DNA of 54,674 nucleotides, taken from assembly GCA_010906965.1 (NCBI GenBank), contig JAAFHB010000006.1, positions 1-54,674 of the forward strand, read 5' to 3'. Under the pieces are notes generated by a model. The model saw only the letters and a list, made by a program, of their open reading frames with translations, was not told the DNA's origin and searched no databases. Source of the DNA: Mariniphaga sp. GTDB lineage: Bacteria > Bacteroidota > Bacteroidia > Bacteroidales > Prolixibacteraceae. This document shows, one piece after another, positions 45,733-54,674 of the stretch. A program made the translations under genes and the position numbers. Every line of letters begins with the position of its first letter. Positions within the stretch are counted from its first letter, which is position 1.

Positions 45733-45756
45733 CGTTTTTCCGTACATGCGGAAACG
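45733..45756. promoter_or_regulatory. Imperfect palindrome in the glpD leader
   Basis: CGTTTTTCCG and CGGAAACG flank TACATG, an 8-bp inverted repeat with a 2-nt bulge, 22 nt before the glpD start. A second palindrome (CCGGA ... TCCGG) lies at 45620-45641 and overlaps TAAATTTG (45625-45632), a match to the -7 consensus. Operator or leader hairpin is possible; neither is proven. Confidence 0.3.
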
Positions 45757-45778
45757 ATAAAACCTAAAATATCTACCG

Positions 45779-47338
45779 ATGGAACGCCAGATATTTATTG
45801 ATGAATTACGTAAGCAATCGGAGACTACATGGGATATTGTAGTCATTGGTGGAGGTGCTACCGGACTTGGTGTTGCTCTTGACAGTGCTTCGCGTGGTTA
45901 TAAAACGCTCTTGCTCGAACAATCTGATTTTGCCAAAGGCACCTCTTCACGCAGCACCAAATTAGTTCATGGAGGCGTCCGCTACCTCGCGCAGGGGGAC
46001 CTTGCGTTGGTTGTAGAGGCTTTGCACGAACGCGGATTAATGCTTAAAAATGCACCGCATATCACTTATAACCAAGAATTTGTTATTCCGATCTATAATT
46101 CATGGGATGCTTTTATTTATACCGTAGGACTAAAATTCTATGATATTCTTGCCGGACCGTTGAGCATGGGAAAATCATTTTTTATTAATCGCGAAAAAAC
46201 GCTGATCCGTTTACCCATGCTTAATTCAAAAGGTTTGATCGGTGGAGTTGTTTATCACGACGGGCAGTTTGACGATTCACGAATGGCTGTGTCACTTGCT
46301 CAAACGTGTTCCGAAAAAGGAGGTGTTGTGCTGAATTATTTCAAAGTCACAGCATTGTCGAAAAATGAAGATGGCAAGATTAACGGCGTAAAAGCTAAAG
46401 AAGTCGTTACAGGTGAAGAGTTCAACATTAAGGCAAATTTTGTCATCAATGCAACAGGTGTGTTTGCAGATGATATTGCAAGAATGGACAATCCCGGAGC
46501 AGCACCAACTTTAAAACCAAGCCAGGGTGTGCACATCGTGCTTGATAAATCTTTCCTTCAAAGTGAGACGGCTCTGTTGATTCCCAGAACAGATGATGGC
46601 AGGGTGTTGTTTGCCATTCCGTGGCACGACGTCGTTGTGGTAGGAACAACAGATAAACCACTCGATACCATTAGTCTGGAACCAGTTGCTCTTGAAAGTG
46701 AAATTAATTTTATCCTTCAGAATGCTGAAAAATATCTTGCGAAGCCTCCAAAGCGTGAAGATATCCTCTGCGTCTTTGCCGGTTTACGTCCATTGGCAGC
46801 CAACCCAAATAATCCTGTCTCAACGAAGGAAGTATCGCGCCGACATAAAATAACGCTCTCGGCGTCAGGACTTCTTTCCATCATTGGCGGGAAATGGACA
46901 ACCTATCGCAGGATGGCAGAAGAGACGATTGATAAGGCAATAAAGGAAGGATTTCTCGAAAAGCGGAACTGTATTACATCGGTTCTTAAGCTGACAACAC
47001 TAACAACAGGTTATGCCGCCCATCGTTTATATATTTATGGCGACAAGTTCACCGAAATTGAAAAGCTGATACATGATCATCCGGAATTGGGTATCCCGAT
47101 TGATCCACGATTTCCATATACAAGGGCCGAGATTATATGGATTTGCAAAAATGAAATGCCCGTGACGATAGAAGATATACTTTCGAGAAGAACAAGGGCT
47201 TTATTTCAGAATGCACGTGCCAGCGCCGAAATTGCTGTTGAAATTGCAGCATTAATGGCCAGTGAATTCGGTCACGATGCAAAATGGCAGCAGGAGCAAA
47301 TAGAATTATACAATCAATTTGTTAAAAACTATATTTAG
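45779..47338 (+). CDS. glpD: Glycerol-3-phosphate dehydrogenase (FAD)
   Basis: 519 residues. An FAD-binding Rossmann motif lies at about 19-33 (DIVVIGGGATGLGVA), followed by KGTSSRSTKLVHGGVRYL, the signature of GlpD. The middle carries NATGVFADDIARM and KPSQGVHIVLDK, then LFAIPWHDVVVVGTTD and RPLAANP. The C-terminal helical domain (about 390-519) is complete. It oxidises sn-glycerol-3-phosphate to dihydroxyacetone phosphate, passing electrons to quinone at the inner membrane. First gene of glpDKF, 6 nt before glpK, so a single transcript is likely. Confidence 0.95.
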   Translation: MERQIFIDELRKQSETTWDIVVIGGGATGLGVALDSASRGYKTLLLEQSDFAKGTSSRSTKLVHGGVRYLAQGDLALVVEALHERGLMLKNAPHITYNQEFVIPIYNSWDAFIYTVGLKFYDILAGPLSMGKSFFINREKTLIRLPMLNSKGLIGGVVYHDGQFDDSRMAVSLAQTCSEKGGVVLNYFKVTALSKNEDGKINGVKAKEVVTGEEFNIKANFVINATGVFADDIARMDNPGAAPTLKPSQGVHIVLDKSFLQSETALLIPRTDDGRVLFAIPWHDVVVVGTTDKPLDTISLEPVALESEINFILQNAEKYLAKPPKREDILCVFAGLRPLAANPNNPVSTKEVSRRHKITLSASGLLSIIGGKWTTYRRMAEETIDKAIKEGFLEKRNCITSVLKLTTLTTGYAAHRLYIYGDKFTEIEKLIHDHPELGIPIDPRFPYTRAEIIWICKNEMPVTIEDILSRRTRALFQNARASAEIAVEIAALMASEFGHDAKWQQEQIELYNQFVKNYI

Positions 47339-47344
47339 AAAGAT

Positions 47345-48841
47345 ATGGGAGAGTATATTTTAGCATTCGATCAGGGAACTACCAGTTCCAGGGCTATTAT
47401 TTTCGACCGAAACGGACTTCCGGTATCAGTAGCCCAAAAAGAATTTACACAATATTATCCCAAACCAGGCTGGGTTGAGCATGACCCGGATGAAATCTGG
47501 TCAACACAAGCAGGAGTGGCCGTTGAAGCCATCACAAAAGCCGGTCTCGAAGCCGGAAATATTGCTGCCATTGGTATCACTAATCAACGTGAAACGACAG
47601 TTGTCTGGAACCGAAGAAACGGGAAACCAGTCTATAACGCAATTGTTTGGCAGGACAGGCGTACCGCTGATTTTTGCGACCAGTTAAAGAATGAAGGACA
47701 GAGTCCGGTGGTCCTCGAAAAAACAGGTCTGATCATTGATGCCTACTTTTCGGCAACAAAAATCAGGTGGATACTGGATAATGTGAAGGGTACCCGTCAA
47801 CTGGCCGAAGACGGACAACTCGCATTCGGAACAATCGATTCGTGGCTTGTTTGGAATCTGACGCGTGGAAAATTGCATATCACGGATGTGACAAATGCCT
47901 CCAGGACCATGCTCTTCAATATACACACATTGAAGTGGGATGAAGACCTGCTCGAAATGTTCAACATCCCGGCAAGTATGCTTCCTGTAGTCAGGTCATC
48001 CAGCGAAATATATGGTAAAACTTCCGGTCAGCTTGGCTATGGTATCCCGATAGCTGGTATTGCCGGCGACCAGCAAGCTTCACTTTTCGGACAGATGTGC
48101 ATCGAACCCGGAATGGTAAAAAATACTTACGGAACGGGTTGCTTTATGATGATGAACATTGGCAATAAACCAATAACCTCAAAGAGTCAACTTCTTACAA
48201 CCATTGCATGGCAAATAGGAAATGATACCCAGTATGCACTCGAAGGATCTATTTTTATTGCAGGAGCTGTTGTTCAGTGGTTACGCGACGGTCTGGGAAT
48301 TATCAAAAAATCGGAGGACATTGAAAAACTCGCAGCGAAGGTGAAAGACAGCGATGGCGTCTATTTCGTTCCTGCCTTCGCCGGACTTGGAGCTCCACAT
48401 TGGAACCAACATGCACGCGGAACGATCGTTGGCATTACAAGGGGCACAACCTCCGCGCATATTGCCAGAGCAGCGCTTGATAGCATTGCCTATCAGACAT
48501 TGGAAGTATTACTTGCCATGCAACACGATTCGGGAATTGATATCCGCGAATTACGGGTGGATGGAGGTGCAACAGTAAATAACCAGTTGATGCAAATCCA
48601 ATCCGATCTTTTACAGGTGAATGTGGTAAGACCAAAAATTACTGAAATAACAGCCTTGGGTGCTGCCTATCTTGCCGGACTTGCTGTTAATTACTGGAGC
48701 GATATCAACGACTTAAAGCAACAATGGCAGATTGATCGCACTTTTTCGCCAAAGATTGAAGCGGAAGAGAATCATGCACTGATAAAAGGCTGGCACCGTG
48801 CAGTAAATGCAGCCAAAGCATGGGCAGACGATGCGGGATAG
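47345..48841 (+). CDS. glpK: Glycerol kinase
   Basis: 498 residues, full FGGY-kinase length. [15 protein letters not shown] at 7-21 is the phosphate-binding start. [55 protein letters not shown], and the second-domain [16 protein letters not shown] are all diagnostic of GlpK. It phosphorylates glycerol with ATP to glycerol-3-phosphate, the substrate of GlpD encoded just before. Nothing unusual is seen. Confidence 0.97.
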   Translation: MGEYILAFDQGTTSSRAIIFDRNGLPVSVAQKEFTQYYPKPGWVEHDPDEIWSTQAGVAVEAITKAGLEAGNIAAIGITNQRETTVVWNRRNGKPVYNAIVWQDRRTADFCDQLKNEGQSPVVLEKTGLIIDAYFSATKIRWILDNVKGTRQLAEDGQLAFGTIDSWLVWNLTRGKLHITDVTNASRTMLFNIHTLKWDEDLLEMFNIPASMLPVVRSSSEIYGKTSGQLGYGIPIAGIAGDQQASLFGQMCIEPGMVKNTYGTGCFMMMNIGNKPITSKSQLLTTIAWQIGNDTQYALEGSIFIAGAVVQWLRDGLGIIKKSEDIEKLAAKVKDSDGVYFVPAFAGLGAPHWNQHARGTIVGITRGTTSAHIARAALDSIAYQTLEVLLAMQHDSGIDIRELRVDGGATVNNQLMQIQSDLLQVNVVRPKITEITALGAAYLAGLAVNYWSDINDLKQQWQIDRTFSPKIEAEENHALIKGWHRAVNAAKAWADDAG

Positions 48842-48913
48842 CCGACGAAGGAACTGAATTGACTGTTTTATTGCAACTGGTAATAATTAACTAAACGCAT
48901 AAACATTGAAACT

Positions 48914-49624
48914 ATGAATGCATTTTTTGCTGAATTTTTTGGAACGGCCATCATCCTGGTGTTTGGAGGAGGTGTGGTAGCAAATGTTCTTCTCAATCAA
49001 ACCAAAGGAAATAACAGCGGATGGATTGTAATAACATTTGGTTGGGCAGCCGGGGTGTTTACCGGTGTCTCGATAGCAGCACCTTATAGCGGTGCCCATT
49101 TGAATCCGGCTGTCACGCTTGCCCTGGTAATAGCACATAAATTTTCTCCCTCGCTGATGCCCGAGTACATCCTTGCCCAGACGCTCGGAGCCATGTTTGG
49201 TGCTTTCCTTGTTTGGTTAGCTTACAAGAAACATTTTGACATAACTGAAGATGGTGATTCAAAACTGGCCATTTTCTGCACATCACCAAATATCCGGAGC
49301 TATTGGTACAATGTACTGACGGAAGCCATCGGAACATTTGTCCTGGCACTTGCAGTGCTTTACATGGCAGTACCTGAAGTGGGACTTGGATCAATCAATG
49401 CATTACCAGTGGCTATTGTCGTGCTTGGTCTTGGATTGTCAATGGGAGGTCCAACAGGATATGCCATCAACCCGGCGCGTGATCTTGGTCCAAGGATCAT
49501 GCACTATCTGCTCCCGATTCCACTCAAACGCGACAGCGACTGGAAATACAGCTGGGTTCCGATTCTTGGTCCAATGCTGGGTGCAGCATTAGCAGCAGGG
49601 GTGTTTGTTATTTTTGCGTCATAA
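48914..49624 (+). CDS. glpF: Glycerol uptake facilitator (aquaglyceroporin)
   Basis: 236 residues, six membrane spans with two NPA half-helices: AHLNPAVTLAL (NPA at 64-66) and GYAINPARDLGPR (186-188). Asp after NPAR marks the glycerol-conducting branch as opposed to water-only aquaporins. It completes the glycerol operon, 72 nt after glpK. It lets glycerol diffuse across the inner membrane for trapping by GlpK. Confidence 0.95.
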   Translation: MNAFFAEFFGTAIILVFGGGVVANVLLNQTKGNNSGWIVITFGWAAGVFTGVSIAAPYSGAHLNPAVTLALVIAHKFSPSLMPEYILAQTLGAMFGAFLVWLAYKKHFDITEDGDSKLAIFCTSPNIRSYWYNVLTEAIGTFVLALAVLYMAVPEVGLGSINALPVAIVVLGLGLSMGGPTGYAINPARDLGPRIMHYLLPIPLKRDSDWKYSWVPILGPMLGAALAAGVFVIFAS

Positions 49625-49698
49625 GTAACGTAAAAAGATGCCTGTTTTGAATTGACATAAGAATGAATTATTGTCGAATATACCTCATTCTATAAAAC

Positions 49699-49734
49699 GA
49701 TTGAATGGTTCAGCGATCCCTGAACCATTCAATC
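49699..49734. terminator. Hairpin between glpF and the M15 peptidase gene
   Basis: GATTGAATGGTTCAG (49699-49713) pairs perfectly with CTGAACCATTCAATC (49720-49734), 15 bp with a 6-nt loop. It lies between convergent genes. The minus-strand exit reads CGTTTTAT and the plus-strand exit has no T run, so it serves the M15 gene better than glpF. Confidence 0.7.
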
Positions 49735-49765
49735 AGTAACGAAATCACCCATATAACCTATCCGG

Positions 49766-50224
49766 TTATGCTGGATTTACATAGATTGTTTTTCCATTTG
49801 CATCTTTTTTTGCCTGCAGAATTTCACCCCTGTGTCGTGCCGGGTCGTAAGAGACATGAACCCATCGGAAATCAAACTCATCAATCATCTGATCGAAAGG
49901 CAAATTCAATTCTTTAATTTTAAGAAACAAAAATTCGTTACCGTGATTAAGGTCAATTATATCTGCAGCCTGCCCAGACATATGCTGACTGCTTTTTGCA
50001 CCACCTATTGAAGTATTTAAAGAGGGGCAGCGGTAACCACTGTTGATATTAACAGGAGTTCCCAGCGCATCTCTTAATGGTTGCAGAATATGTACGCAAA
50101 GCGCTCTTAGATTCTCGATTATCTCTGCCGGCGGATTGTATTGCTCCCCGTCGAACTTGCGGTTCGAAGTTAAAAGCAATTCCTGCAGCGAAAAATTTTT
50201 TGTAAACTGGATATTGTCTGCCAT
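49766..50224 (-). CDS. M15A-type D,D-/L,D-peptidase
   Basis: 152 residues without signal peptide. A single Peptidase_M15_3 domain: NINSGYRCPSLN at about 59-70, then the zinc site His81 and Asp88 (QHMSGQAAD) and His123 (RWVHVS). FSLQELLLTS at about 11-20 is the usual N-terminal helix. It would cut peptidoglycan stem peptides. The lack of a leader and small size resemble phage endolysins, but no other phage gene is nearby; similar stand-alone genes occur in Bacteroidota genomes. Convergent with glpF. Confidence 0.85.
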   Translation of the reverse strand: MADNIQFTKNFSLQELLLTSNRKFDGEQYNPPAEIIENLRALCVHILQPLRDALGTPVNINSGYRCPSLNTSIGGAKSSQHMSGQAADIIDLNHGNEFLFLKIKELNLPFDQMIDEFDFRWVHVSYDPARHRGEILQAKKDANGKTIYVNPA

Positions 50225-50310
50225 TTGATTAAAATTTAGTTACTAATTTATATTTCCATTCTTAAACATATTTTGAATTTGAAAAATATAACAATTATTT
50301 GCTGTTATTG

Positions 50311-50341
50311 TTTTAGATCTTAAGTAAAACAACTATTTTTG
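50311..50341 (+). promoter_or_regulatory. Candidate promoter of the XRE-cupin gene
   Basis: The -7 element TATTTTTG (50334-50341) matches the Bacteroidota consensus TAnnTTTG exactly. TTTT (50311-50314) is 19 nt upstream as an imperfect -33 (TTTG). It lies 29 nt before the ATG. The gap between the two divergent genes is AT-rich. Confidence 0.5.
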
Positions 50342-50370
50342 TTGCAAACTGAAATCATAAGCAATATATT

Positions 50371-50946
50371 ATGAGTGAAATTAAAAATGTAGGTGAAAAA
50401 ATCGGGTCAATACGTCAACAGAAGAGTATCACAATAGAAGAACTTGCAGAACGATGCGCTTTCACAACTGCGATGATGGCAAAAATTGAAGAAAATGAAG
50501 CAATTCCTTCCTTGGGTCACCTGATTAAGGTTGCACGTGCTTTGGGAGTTCGGCTCGGCACCTTTCTCGACGATATGGATCAACTCGGGCCTGTGGTTAC
50601 GCGTAAAGGCGATTTGAAAAAGGGAACCAGCTTTTCGAATAAAAGCAGCTCTTCCCGTCTAAACCTCGACTTCTTCCCATTGGCAAGCGACAAATCGGGT
50701 CGGCACATGGAGCCGTTTATTGTGGAGATCAATCCATCTTCCGTTTCAGACTTTACACAATCGTCACACGAAGGCGAAGAGTTTATCTATGTTTTGAGTG
50801 GAAATATCGAAATTAAGTATGGCAAAGATATTTACACCCTTTCGGAAGGCGAAAGTATCTACTACGATTCGGTAGTTGACCATCATGTACATGCTGCAGA
50901 TGATTCTCCGGCTAAAATACTCGCTGTTGTTTACGCACCTTTTTAA
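50371..50946 (+). CDS. XRE-family regulator with cupin sensor domain
   Basis: 191 residues. An N-terminal helix-turn-helix of Xre type spans about 8-65 (EKIGSIRQQKSITIEELAER, SLGHLIKVARALGVRLGTFL). The C-terminal cupin (about 105-190) has EGEEFIYVLSGNIEIKYG and the second motif YYDSVVDHHVHAADD, a fold that binds small molecules. Such XRE-cupin regulators often sit before acyl-CoA ligase genes in Bacteroidota, as here (59-nt gap), and probably control it in response to a fatty or aromatic acid or CoA derivative. The ligand is unknown. Confidence 0.88.
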   Translation: MSEIKNVGEKIGSIRQQKSITIEELAERCAFTTAMMAKIEENEAIPSLGHLIKVARALGVRLGTFLDDMDQLGPVVTRKGDLKKGTSFSNKSSSSRLNLDFFPLASDKSGRHMEPFIVEINPSSVSDFTQSSHEGEEFIYVLSGNIEIKYGKDIYTLSEGESIYYDSVVDHHVHAADDSPAKILAVVYAPF

Positions 50947-51005
50947 AGATTACCAGGTGCCAGTCGCCAGTTACATCTAAAAACAACATTATCCCTTTAT
51001 AATAA

Positions 51006-52658
51006 ATGGAATTAATTGACAAAACATTTGGCCAGTTTCTCGAACAGTGGGCTGCCGAAACACCCGATAAAGATTTTATCGTCTACCCCGACCGCAATCT
51101 TCGCTTTTCGTACGCTGAATTCAATATACGCGTCGATAACCTCGCGAAAGCACTGTTGCACATCGGAATGCGACCCGATGACAAGCTCGGAATCTTTGCC
51201 AACAATGTTCCCGACTGGCTTACCTTTATGTTCGCGTGTGCCAAAATAGGGGTCGTGCTTGTGACAATCAATACAAATTACAAAACACACGAACTGGATT
51301 ACCTCGTAAAAAACTCCGATCTCAAGGCCATTTGTCTTGTCAACGGATGGCGCGACAGCGACTATGTTCAGATGATTTATGAACTCGTACCCGAATTAAA
51401 AGAGAGCCAGCGTGGTTACCTTCAAAGTGAGAAATTTCCTTTTCTGAAGAATGCGATCTTTATCGGGCAGGAAAAGCATCGCGGAATGTTTAATACGGCA
51501 GAACTCATTTTGCTTGGAAGCCAGTTGGATGATCGGTTGTTCCACGAAATCGAGTCAACCATTTCGTGTCGAGATGTTGTGAACATGCAGTATACTTCGG
51601 GTACCACTGGTTTTCCCAAAGGTGTGATGCTAACCCATTATAATATTTTGAACAATGGATTTGCAACGGGTCAGTGTATGAACTACACCGCCGACGACCG
51701 GCTTTGCGTTTGCGTCCCTTTGTTCCATTGTTTTGGCTGCGTATTGGCCCTTTGCGCAATTATCACGCATGGCGCGACAATGGTGATGGTCGAGAATTTC
51801 GACCCGCTAGTCGTACTTGCTTCGATACAAAAAGAGAAATGTACCGCTTTATACGGCGTTCCAACCATGTTTATTGCCGAGTTAAACCACCCAATGTTCA
51901 GCATGTTCGATCTTTCGTCGCTTCGGACCGGAATCATGGCCGGTGCACCATGTCCGATTGAAACAATGAACGAAGTGATGAACAAGATGAATATGTCGGA
52001 GATCATCATCGTCTATGGGCTTACGGAATCATCACCCGGAATGACAGCAACGAGAAACCACGACACTCCAAACATCCGATGCACCACTGTTGGGAAAGCA
52101 TATCCCGCTGTTGAAGTGAAGGTGGCCAATCCCGAGACAGGAGAAGAACTCAAACCGGGTGAGCAAGGTGAATTATGCTGTCGCGGTTACAATGTGATGA
52201 AAGGTTATTATAAAAATCCGGACGCTACTACCAAAGCGATCGACAGTGACGGATGGCTCCATTCGGGTGATCTGGGCGTAATGGACACCGATGGTTATTT
52301 TAAAGTAACTGGGCGTATTAAAGATATGATTATCCGCGGAGGAGAAAACGTTTATCCGCGCGAGATTGAGAACTTCCTCTACACAATGCCACAGATACAG
52401 GCGATTGAAGTGGCCGGAGTTCCCAGCCCCAAATATGGGGAACAGGTGGGGGCATTTATTAAAAAACGGCCGGGCGTTGAACTTTGTGAAGAAGATGTCA
52501 CTGACTTTTGCCGCGGAAAAATCTCGCGTTATAAAATCCCGAAGTATATCTTTTTTGTGGATGAATTCCCGATGACCGCCAGTGGTAAAATTCAAAAGTA
52601 CAAATTGCGGGAATTAAGTCTTGAGCTTTTAAAAGAGAAAGGAATAGAACCGGTTTGA
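51006..52658 (+). CDS. AMP-dependent acyl-CoA synthetase
   Basis: 550 residues, full-length ANL-superfamily ligase. The P-loop [11 protein letters not shown] is at about 196-206, [10 protein letters not shown] at about 337-346, the hinge/A8 region [16 protein letters not shown] at about 436-451, and the catalytic Lys in TASGKIQK near 530. It activates a carboxylic acid with ATP and transfers it to CoA. The fatty-acyl group (FadD-like) is the closest match by motif spacing; the chain length or an aromatic substrate cannot be told. Probably cotranscribed with the XRE-cupin regulator. Confidence 0.9.
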   Translation: MELIDKTFGQFLEQWAAETPDKDFIVYPDRNLRFSYAEFNIRVDNLAKALLHIGMRPDDKLGIFANNVPDWLTFMFACAKIGVVLVTINTNYKTHELDYLVKNSDLKAICLVNGWRDSDYVQMIYELVPELKESQRGYLQSEKFPFLKNAIFIGQEKHRGMFNTAELILLGSQLDDRLFHEIESTISCRDVVNMQYTSGTTGFPKGVMLTHYNILNNGFATGQCMNYTADDRLCVCVPLFHCFGCVLALCAIITHGATMVMVENFDPLVVLASIQKEKCTALYGVPTMFIAELNHPMFSMFDLSSLRTGIMAGAPCPIETMNEVMNKMNMSEIIIVYGLTESSPGMTATRNHDTPNIRCTTVGKAYPAVEVKVANPETGEELKPGEQGELCCRGYNVMKGYYKNPDATTKAIDSDGWLHSGDLGVMDTDGYFKVTGRIKDMIIRGGENVYPREIENFLYTMPQIQAIEVAGVPSPKYGEQVGAFIKKRPGVELCEEDVTDFCRGKISRYKIPKYIFFVDEFPMTASGKIQKYKLRELSLELLKEKGIEPV

Positions 52659-52741
52659 AAAGTAATACGCATACCACGGATGCATGGTTTTCCACCGCGT
52701 TTTCCTGAATCTATCGTTATATATCGAATTTATTTAGTTTT

Positions 52742-52774
52742 ATTGGATGTTTAATAATTCATTTTGTATATTTG
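52742..52774 (+). promoter_or_regulatory. Candidate promoter of the recombinase gene
   Basis: The -7 element TATATTTG (52767-52774) matches TAnnTTTG exactly, 18 nt before the ATG at 52793. ATTG at 52742-52745 is a 3/4 match to the -33 TTTG with a 21-nt spacer. Confidence 0.5.
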
Positions 52775-52792
52775 GTGTAACAATAACATCAA

Positions 52793-54532
52793 ATGGTACA
52801 AATCAAGAAGATATACCACAACGAAGCCTTCCAGATAGGATTGTTTTTTGGTTTTGATGAAAATTTAAAGGCCAAAGCGAAAAGTATTGGAGCCAAATGG
52901 AGTCAAACCAACAAATGTTGGTATGTGCTATATAACAATGAGAATTACAGGAAAATACTTCTTACCTTTGATAAAGTTAAAATCGTAAAAGATGAAAACA
53001 TTGAGCGACATAATGAACCTGCTGTCATACGGCAAGAAAATGTTCACATAGCTGAGGTAGTCAGCGAATTTCGGTCTGAAATTCAGGCCGAACATAAGGA
53101 TTCCGATCCTGAATTTGTCAGCAAAATTGTTTTCAAGGGTAATACAGGTAAATATTGGATATTGGCAGTTCCATACAAGGCGGTAATTACGCCTAAATTA
53201 ATGGACATCAAAGGGGTTTACTGGAATAAAACGCAAAAAGCTTTTTTTGTGCTCAGGCACATCAATGTGAAACTGAAGGTAGAAGCTTTGTTGGGCAACG
53301 GAGAAATTTTTCCGCACGAATATTTCAACCTTGAAACTGTTGTTTCGAATCCGAATACTTTTATTGAACTAAATGAATATAAGCTAGATAAAAAATGGAT
53401 GATACTAAGTTGTCCGCCTATACCTTATTTGATTGAACAAGTAAAACGCTGGGAAGGAAGCCGGTATAGTAAAGCTAACTCGGCTTACCTGCTTAATGCC
53501 ACGCCATCCATGCTCGAAAACCTGCAAAAACTGGCCGGAGAGTTAAATATTCCTATTCACAATAAGCTACCTGATAAATATTTAAGCAAATATAAGGCGT
53601 TGAATAAAAAGGCGTCGCAGATGCACAATCTGAGGGAAAATTTATTGCAACAAATACCGGTGATCGCTCAGAATTATACGCTGGCTATGCTCGATTACCT
53701 GATGGCACAGAATTACAGTGCCAATACGATTCGAAGTTACGTAAAGTCGTTTAACTTATTTTTGTTGATTAACCAATACCAGAACCCGGATACTTTAACT
53801 GAAATGCAGATTGTCAGGCATCTTGCCTGTATGACAGAGAAAGGTTTATCACCATCGAGCCTAAATATGCTTGTCAATGCCCTTCTATACTATTTTCGCA
53901 TGGTTCTGAAACGGAGTACGTTTGAAATTAAACTGCCAAGGCCGCGGAAGGAGCAACATTTACCTTCTGTACTGACGATGGACGAATGTGGCCGGATTTT
54001 TAGCAATGTAGATAATCCGAAGCACAAATTATTGTTGTTGATGGGATATGGGGCCGGGCTGCGGCGAAGCGAGATTGTATCACTTAAATGGGAAGATATT
54101 TTGTTTTACGAGCACAAAATTCATGTAAAACAAAGCAAAGGGAATAAAGACCGGATTGTGATGCTGCCCTACTCGGTGGTTGAATACTTAGCCGACTACC
54201 GAAAACTTTACCCGAGTGATGATTGGGTTTTTCCGGGGCAATACAAGGGCGAAGCATTGAGTGGACGCACAGTACAGCAAGTAATGTCGAATGCGGTTGC
54301 AAAGGCCAGGCTCGAAAAGAAAGCAACGGTACATACGCTCAGACATTCGTTTGCAACCCATTTGCTTGAAGGTGGGACAGATATACGCTACATACAGCAA
54401 TTACTTGGGCATAGCAGCATAAAAACCACCATGATTTATACGCACATTACGCCCAAAGCTGTTAAGAATATTGTCAGCCCGTTGGACAAATTACCGATAG
54501 GAAATTTTGAAATAAAAAAAAGATTGAAATAA
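52793..54532 (+). CDS. Tyrosine recombinase with three N-terminal repeat modules
   Basis: 579 residues, nearly twice a XerC/D. The C-terminal catalytic domain is intact: Arg424 (GLRRSE), Lys449 (SKGNKD), His514 and Arg517 (HTLRHSFATHL), His540 (LGHSS) and the nucleophile Tyr549 (MIYTHI). A SAM-like core-binding domain spans about 285-375. Before it are three related 45-50-residue modules at about 13-60, 119-166 and 199-247. Each has a beta-rich start, a helix, and an aromatic strand (GAKWSQTNKCWYV, GVYWNKTQKAFFV, GSRYSKANSAYLL). The first resembles DUF5710-type modules. The catalytic part is close to XerC/D and integron-type integrases. No attachment site or cassette array is visible within the 142 nt left in the window. 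Confidence 0.85.
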   Translation: MVQIKKIYHNEAFQIGLFFGFDENLKAKAKSIGAKWSQTNKCWYVLYNNENYRKILLTFDKVKIVKDENIERHNEPAVIRQENVHIAEVVSEFRSEIQAEHKDSDPEFVSKIVFKGNTGKYWILAVPYKAVITPKLMDIKGVYWNKTQKAFFVLRHINVKLKVEALLGNGEIFPHEYFNLETVVSNPNTFIELNEYKLDKKWMILSCPPIPYLIEQVKRWEGSRYSKANSAYLLNATPSMLENLQKLAGELNIPIHNKLPDKYLSKYKALNKKASQMHNLRENLLQQIPVIAQNYTLAMLDYLMAQNYSANTIRSYVKSFNLFLLINQYQNPDTLTEMQIVRHLACMTEKGLSPSSLNMLVNALLYYFRMVLKRSTFEIKLPRPRKEQHLPSVLTMDECGRIFSNVDNPKHKLLLLMGYGAGLRRSEIVSLKWEDILFYEHKIHVKQSKGNKDRIVMLPYSVVEYLADYRKLYPSDDWVFPGQYKGEALSGRTVQQVMSNAVAKARLEKKATVHTLRHSFATHLLEGGTDIRYIQQLLGHSSIKTTMIYTHITPKAVKNIVSPLDKLPIGNFEIKKRLK

Positions 54533-54674
54533 GTGGACAATAGTTTTGTTTTGCAAATATAACCGCTTACTTTTAAAACTTTTAAAATGAATTTAAAAAT
54601 GATAGGCAATAACGGGTTGGAGACAATTGGAATACAAAAAAAGTACTGTAAACTTTCCGCTATTTACTAGTTAT

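Noticed and set aside
45575-45778. Riboswitch before glpD
   Set aside because: Only short palindromes are visible; no known riboswitch core can be folded by eye.
49766-50224. M15 peptidase as evidence of a prophage
   Set aside because: No holin, tail, terminase or integrase gene is adjacent, and the neighbours are housekeeping genes.
1-54674. CRISPR arrays, tRNA or rRNA genes, insertion sequences
   Set aside because: No regularly spaced direct repeats, cloverleaf-like segments, rRNA conserved blocks or transposase frames were found on either strand.

Overview
The window reads as chromosomal DNA of a Bacteroidota bacterium. A Bacteroidales/Marinilabiliales (Prolixibacteraceae-like) soil, sediment or gut glycan degrader is my best guess. 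The support is a SusC/SusD pair driven by an ECF sigma/FecR pair, many signal-peptide or lipoprotein glycosidases, Tat-exported Gfo/Idh/MocA oxidoreductases, Bacteroidota-type -7 boxes (TAnnTTTG) and no consistent Shine-Dalgarno sequences. I see no rRNA, tRNA, CRISPR array or transposase.

Layout. (1) 1-26.4 kb, all on the minus strand, is a large polysaccharide utilisation locus. It runs from a broken GH43 (436-1369) through GH105, CstA, a FAD oxidoreductase lipoprotein, SusD, SusC with an STN domain, FecR and ECF sigma (1.7-12.7 kb). A second block follows: GH43-CBM32-Fn3, the scar of a deleted GH43, GH10 xylanase, GH106 rhamnosidase, a six-hairpin glycosidase-like protein, a deacetylase-like protein, a Tat Gfo/Idh/MocA enzyme and an alpha/beta-hydrolase esterase (13-26.4 kb). 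The enzymes point to rhamnose-containing pectin (rhamnogalacturonan) together with xylan/arabinan substituents. (2) 26.7-32.4 kb, plus strand, is a tight five-gene operon: two Tat Gfo/Idh/MocA oxidoreductases, a NagA-like amidohydrolase with a signal peptide, a hexuronate-type MFS transporter and a divergent NagB-like sugar isomerase/deaminase. (3) 32.5-36.0 kb, plus strand, is a RecQ-like helicase/phosphoribosyltransferase gene (broken), a DprA-like gene (intact) and a DEDDh exonuclease (intact). This resembles the RqlHI / PsyrTA helicase-DprA conflict systems with an added nuclease. (4) 36.0-43.7 kb holds GH78 and a YncE-like beta-propeller/phosphoesterase (minus), then a lipoprotein esterase and a DUF1080 lipoprotein (plus). 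(5) 43.8-52.7 kb is housekeeping: a small conserved protein, a nitronate monooxygenase-like enzyme, the glpD-glpK-glpF glycerol operon, an M15 peptidase, an XRE-cupin regulator and an acyl-CoA ligase. (6) 52.8-54.5 kb is a tyrosine recombinase with three repeated N-terminal modules.

How it fits together (inference): SusCD imports oligosaccharides and signals through the STN domain to FecR and the ECF factor. Secreted GH43, GH10, GH78, GH106, GH105 and the esterases strip and cut the polymer. The exported oxidoreductases together with DUF1080 suggest an additional oxidative (3-keto-glycoside) route. The most unusual stretch is the decayed helicase/DprA/exonuclease module at 32.5-36.0 kb.
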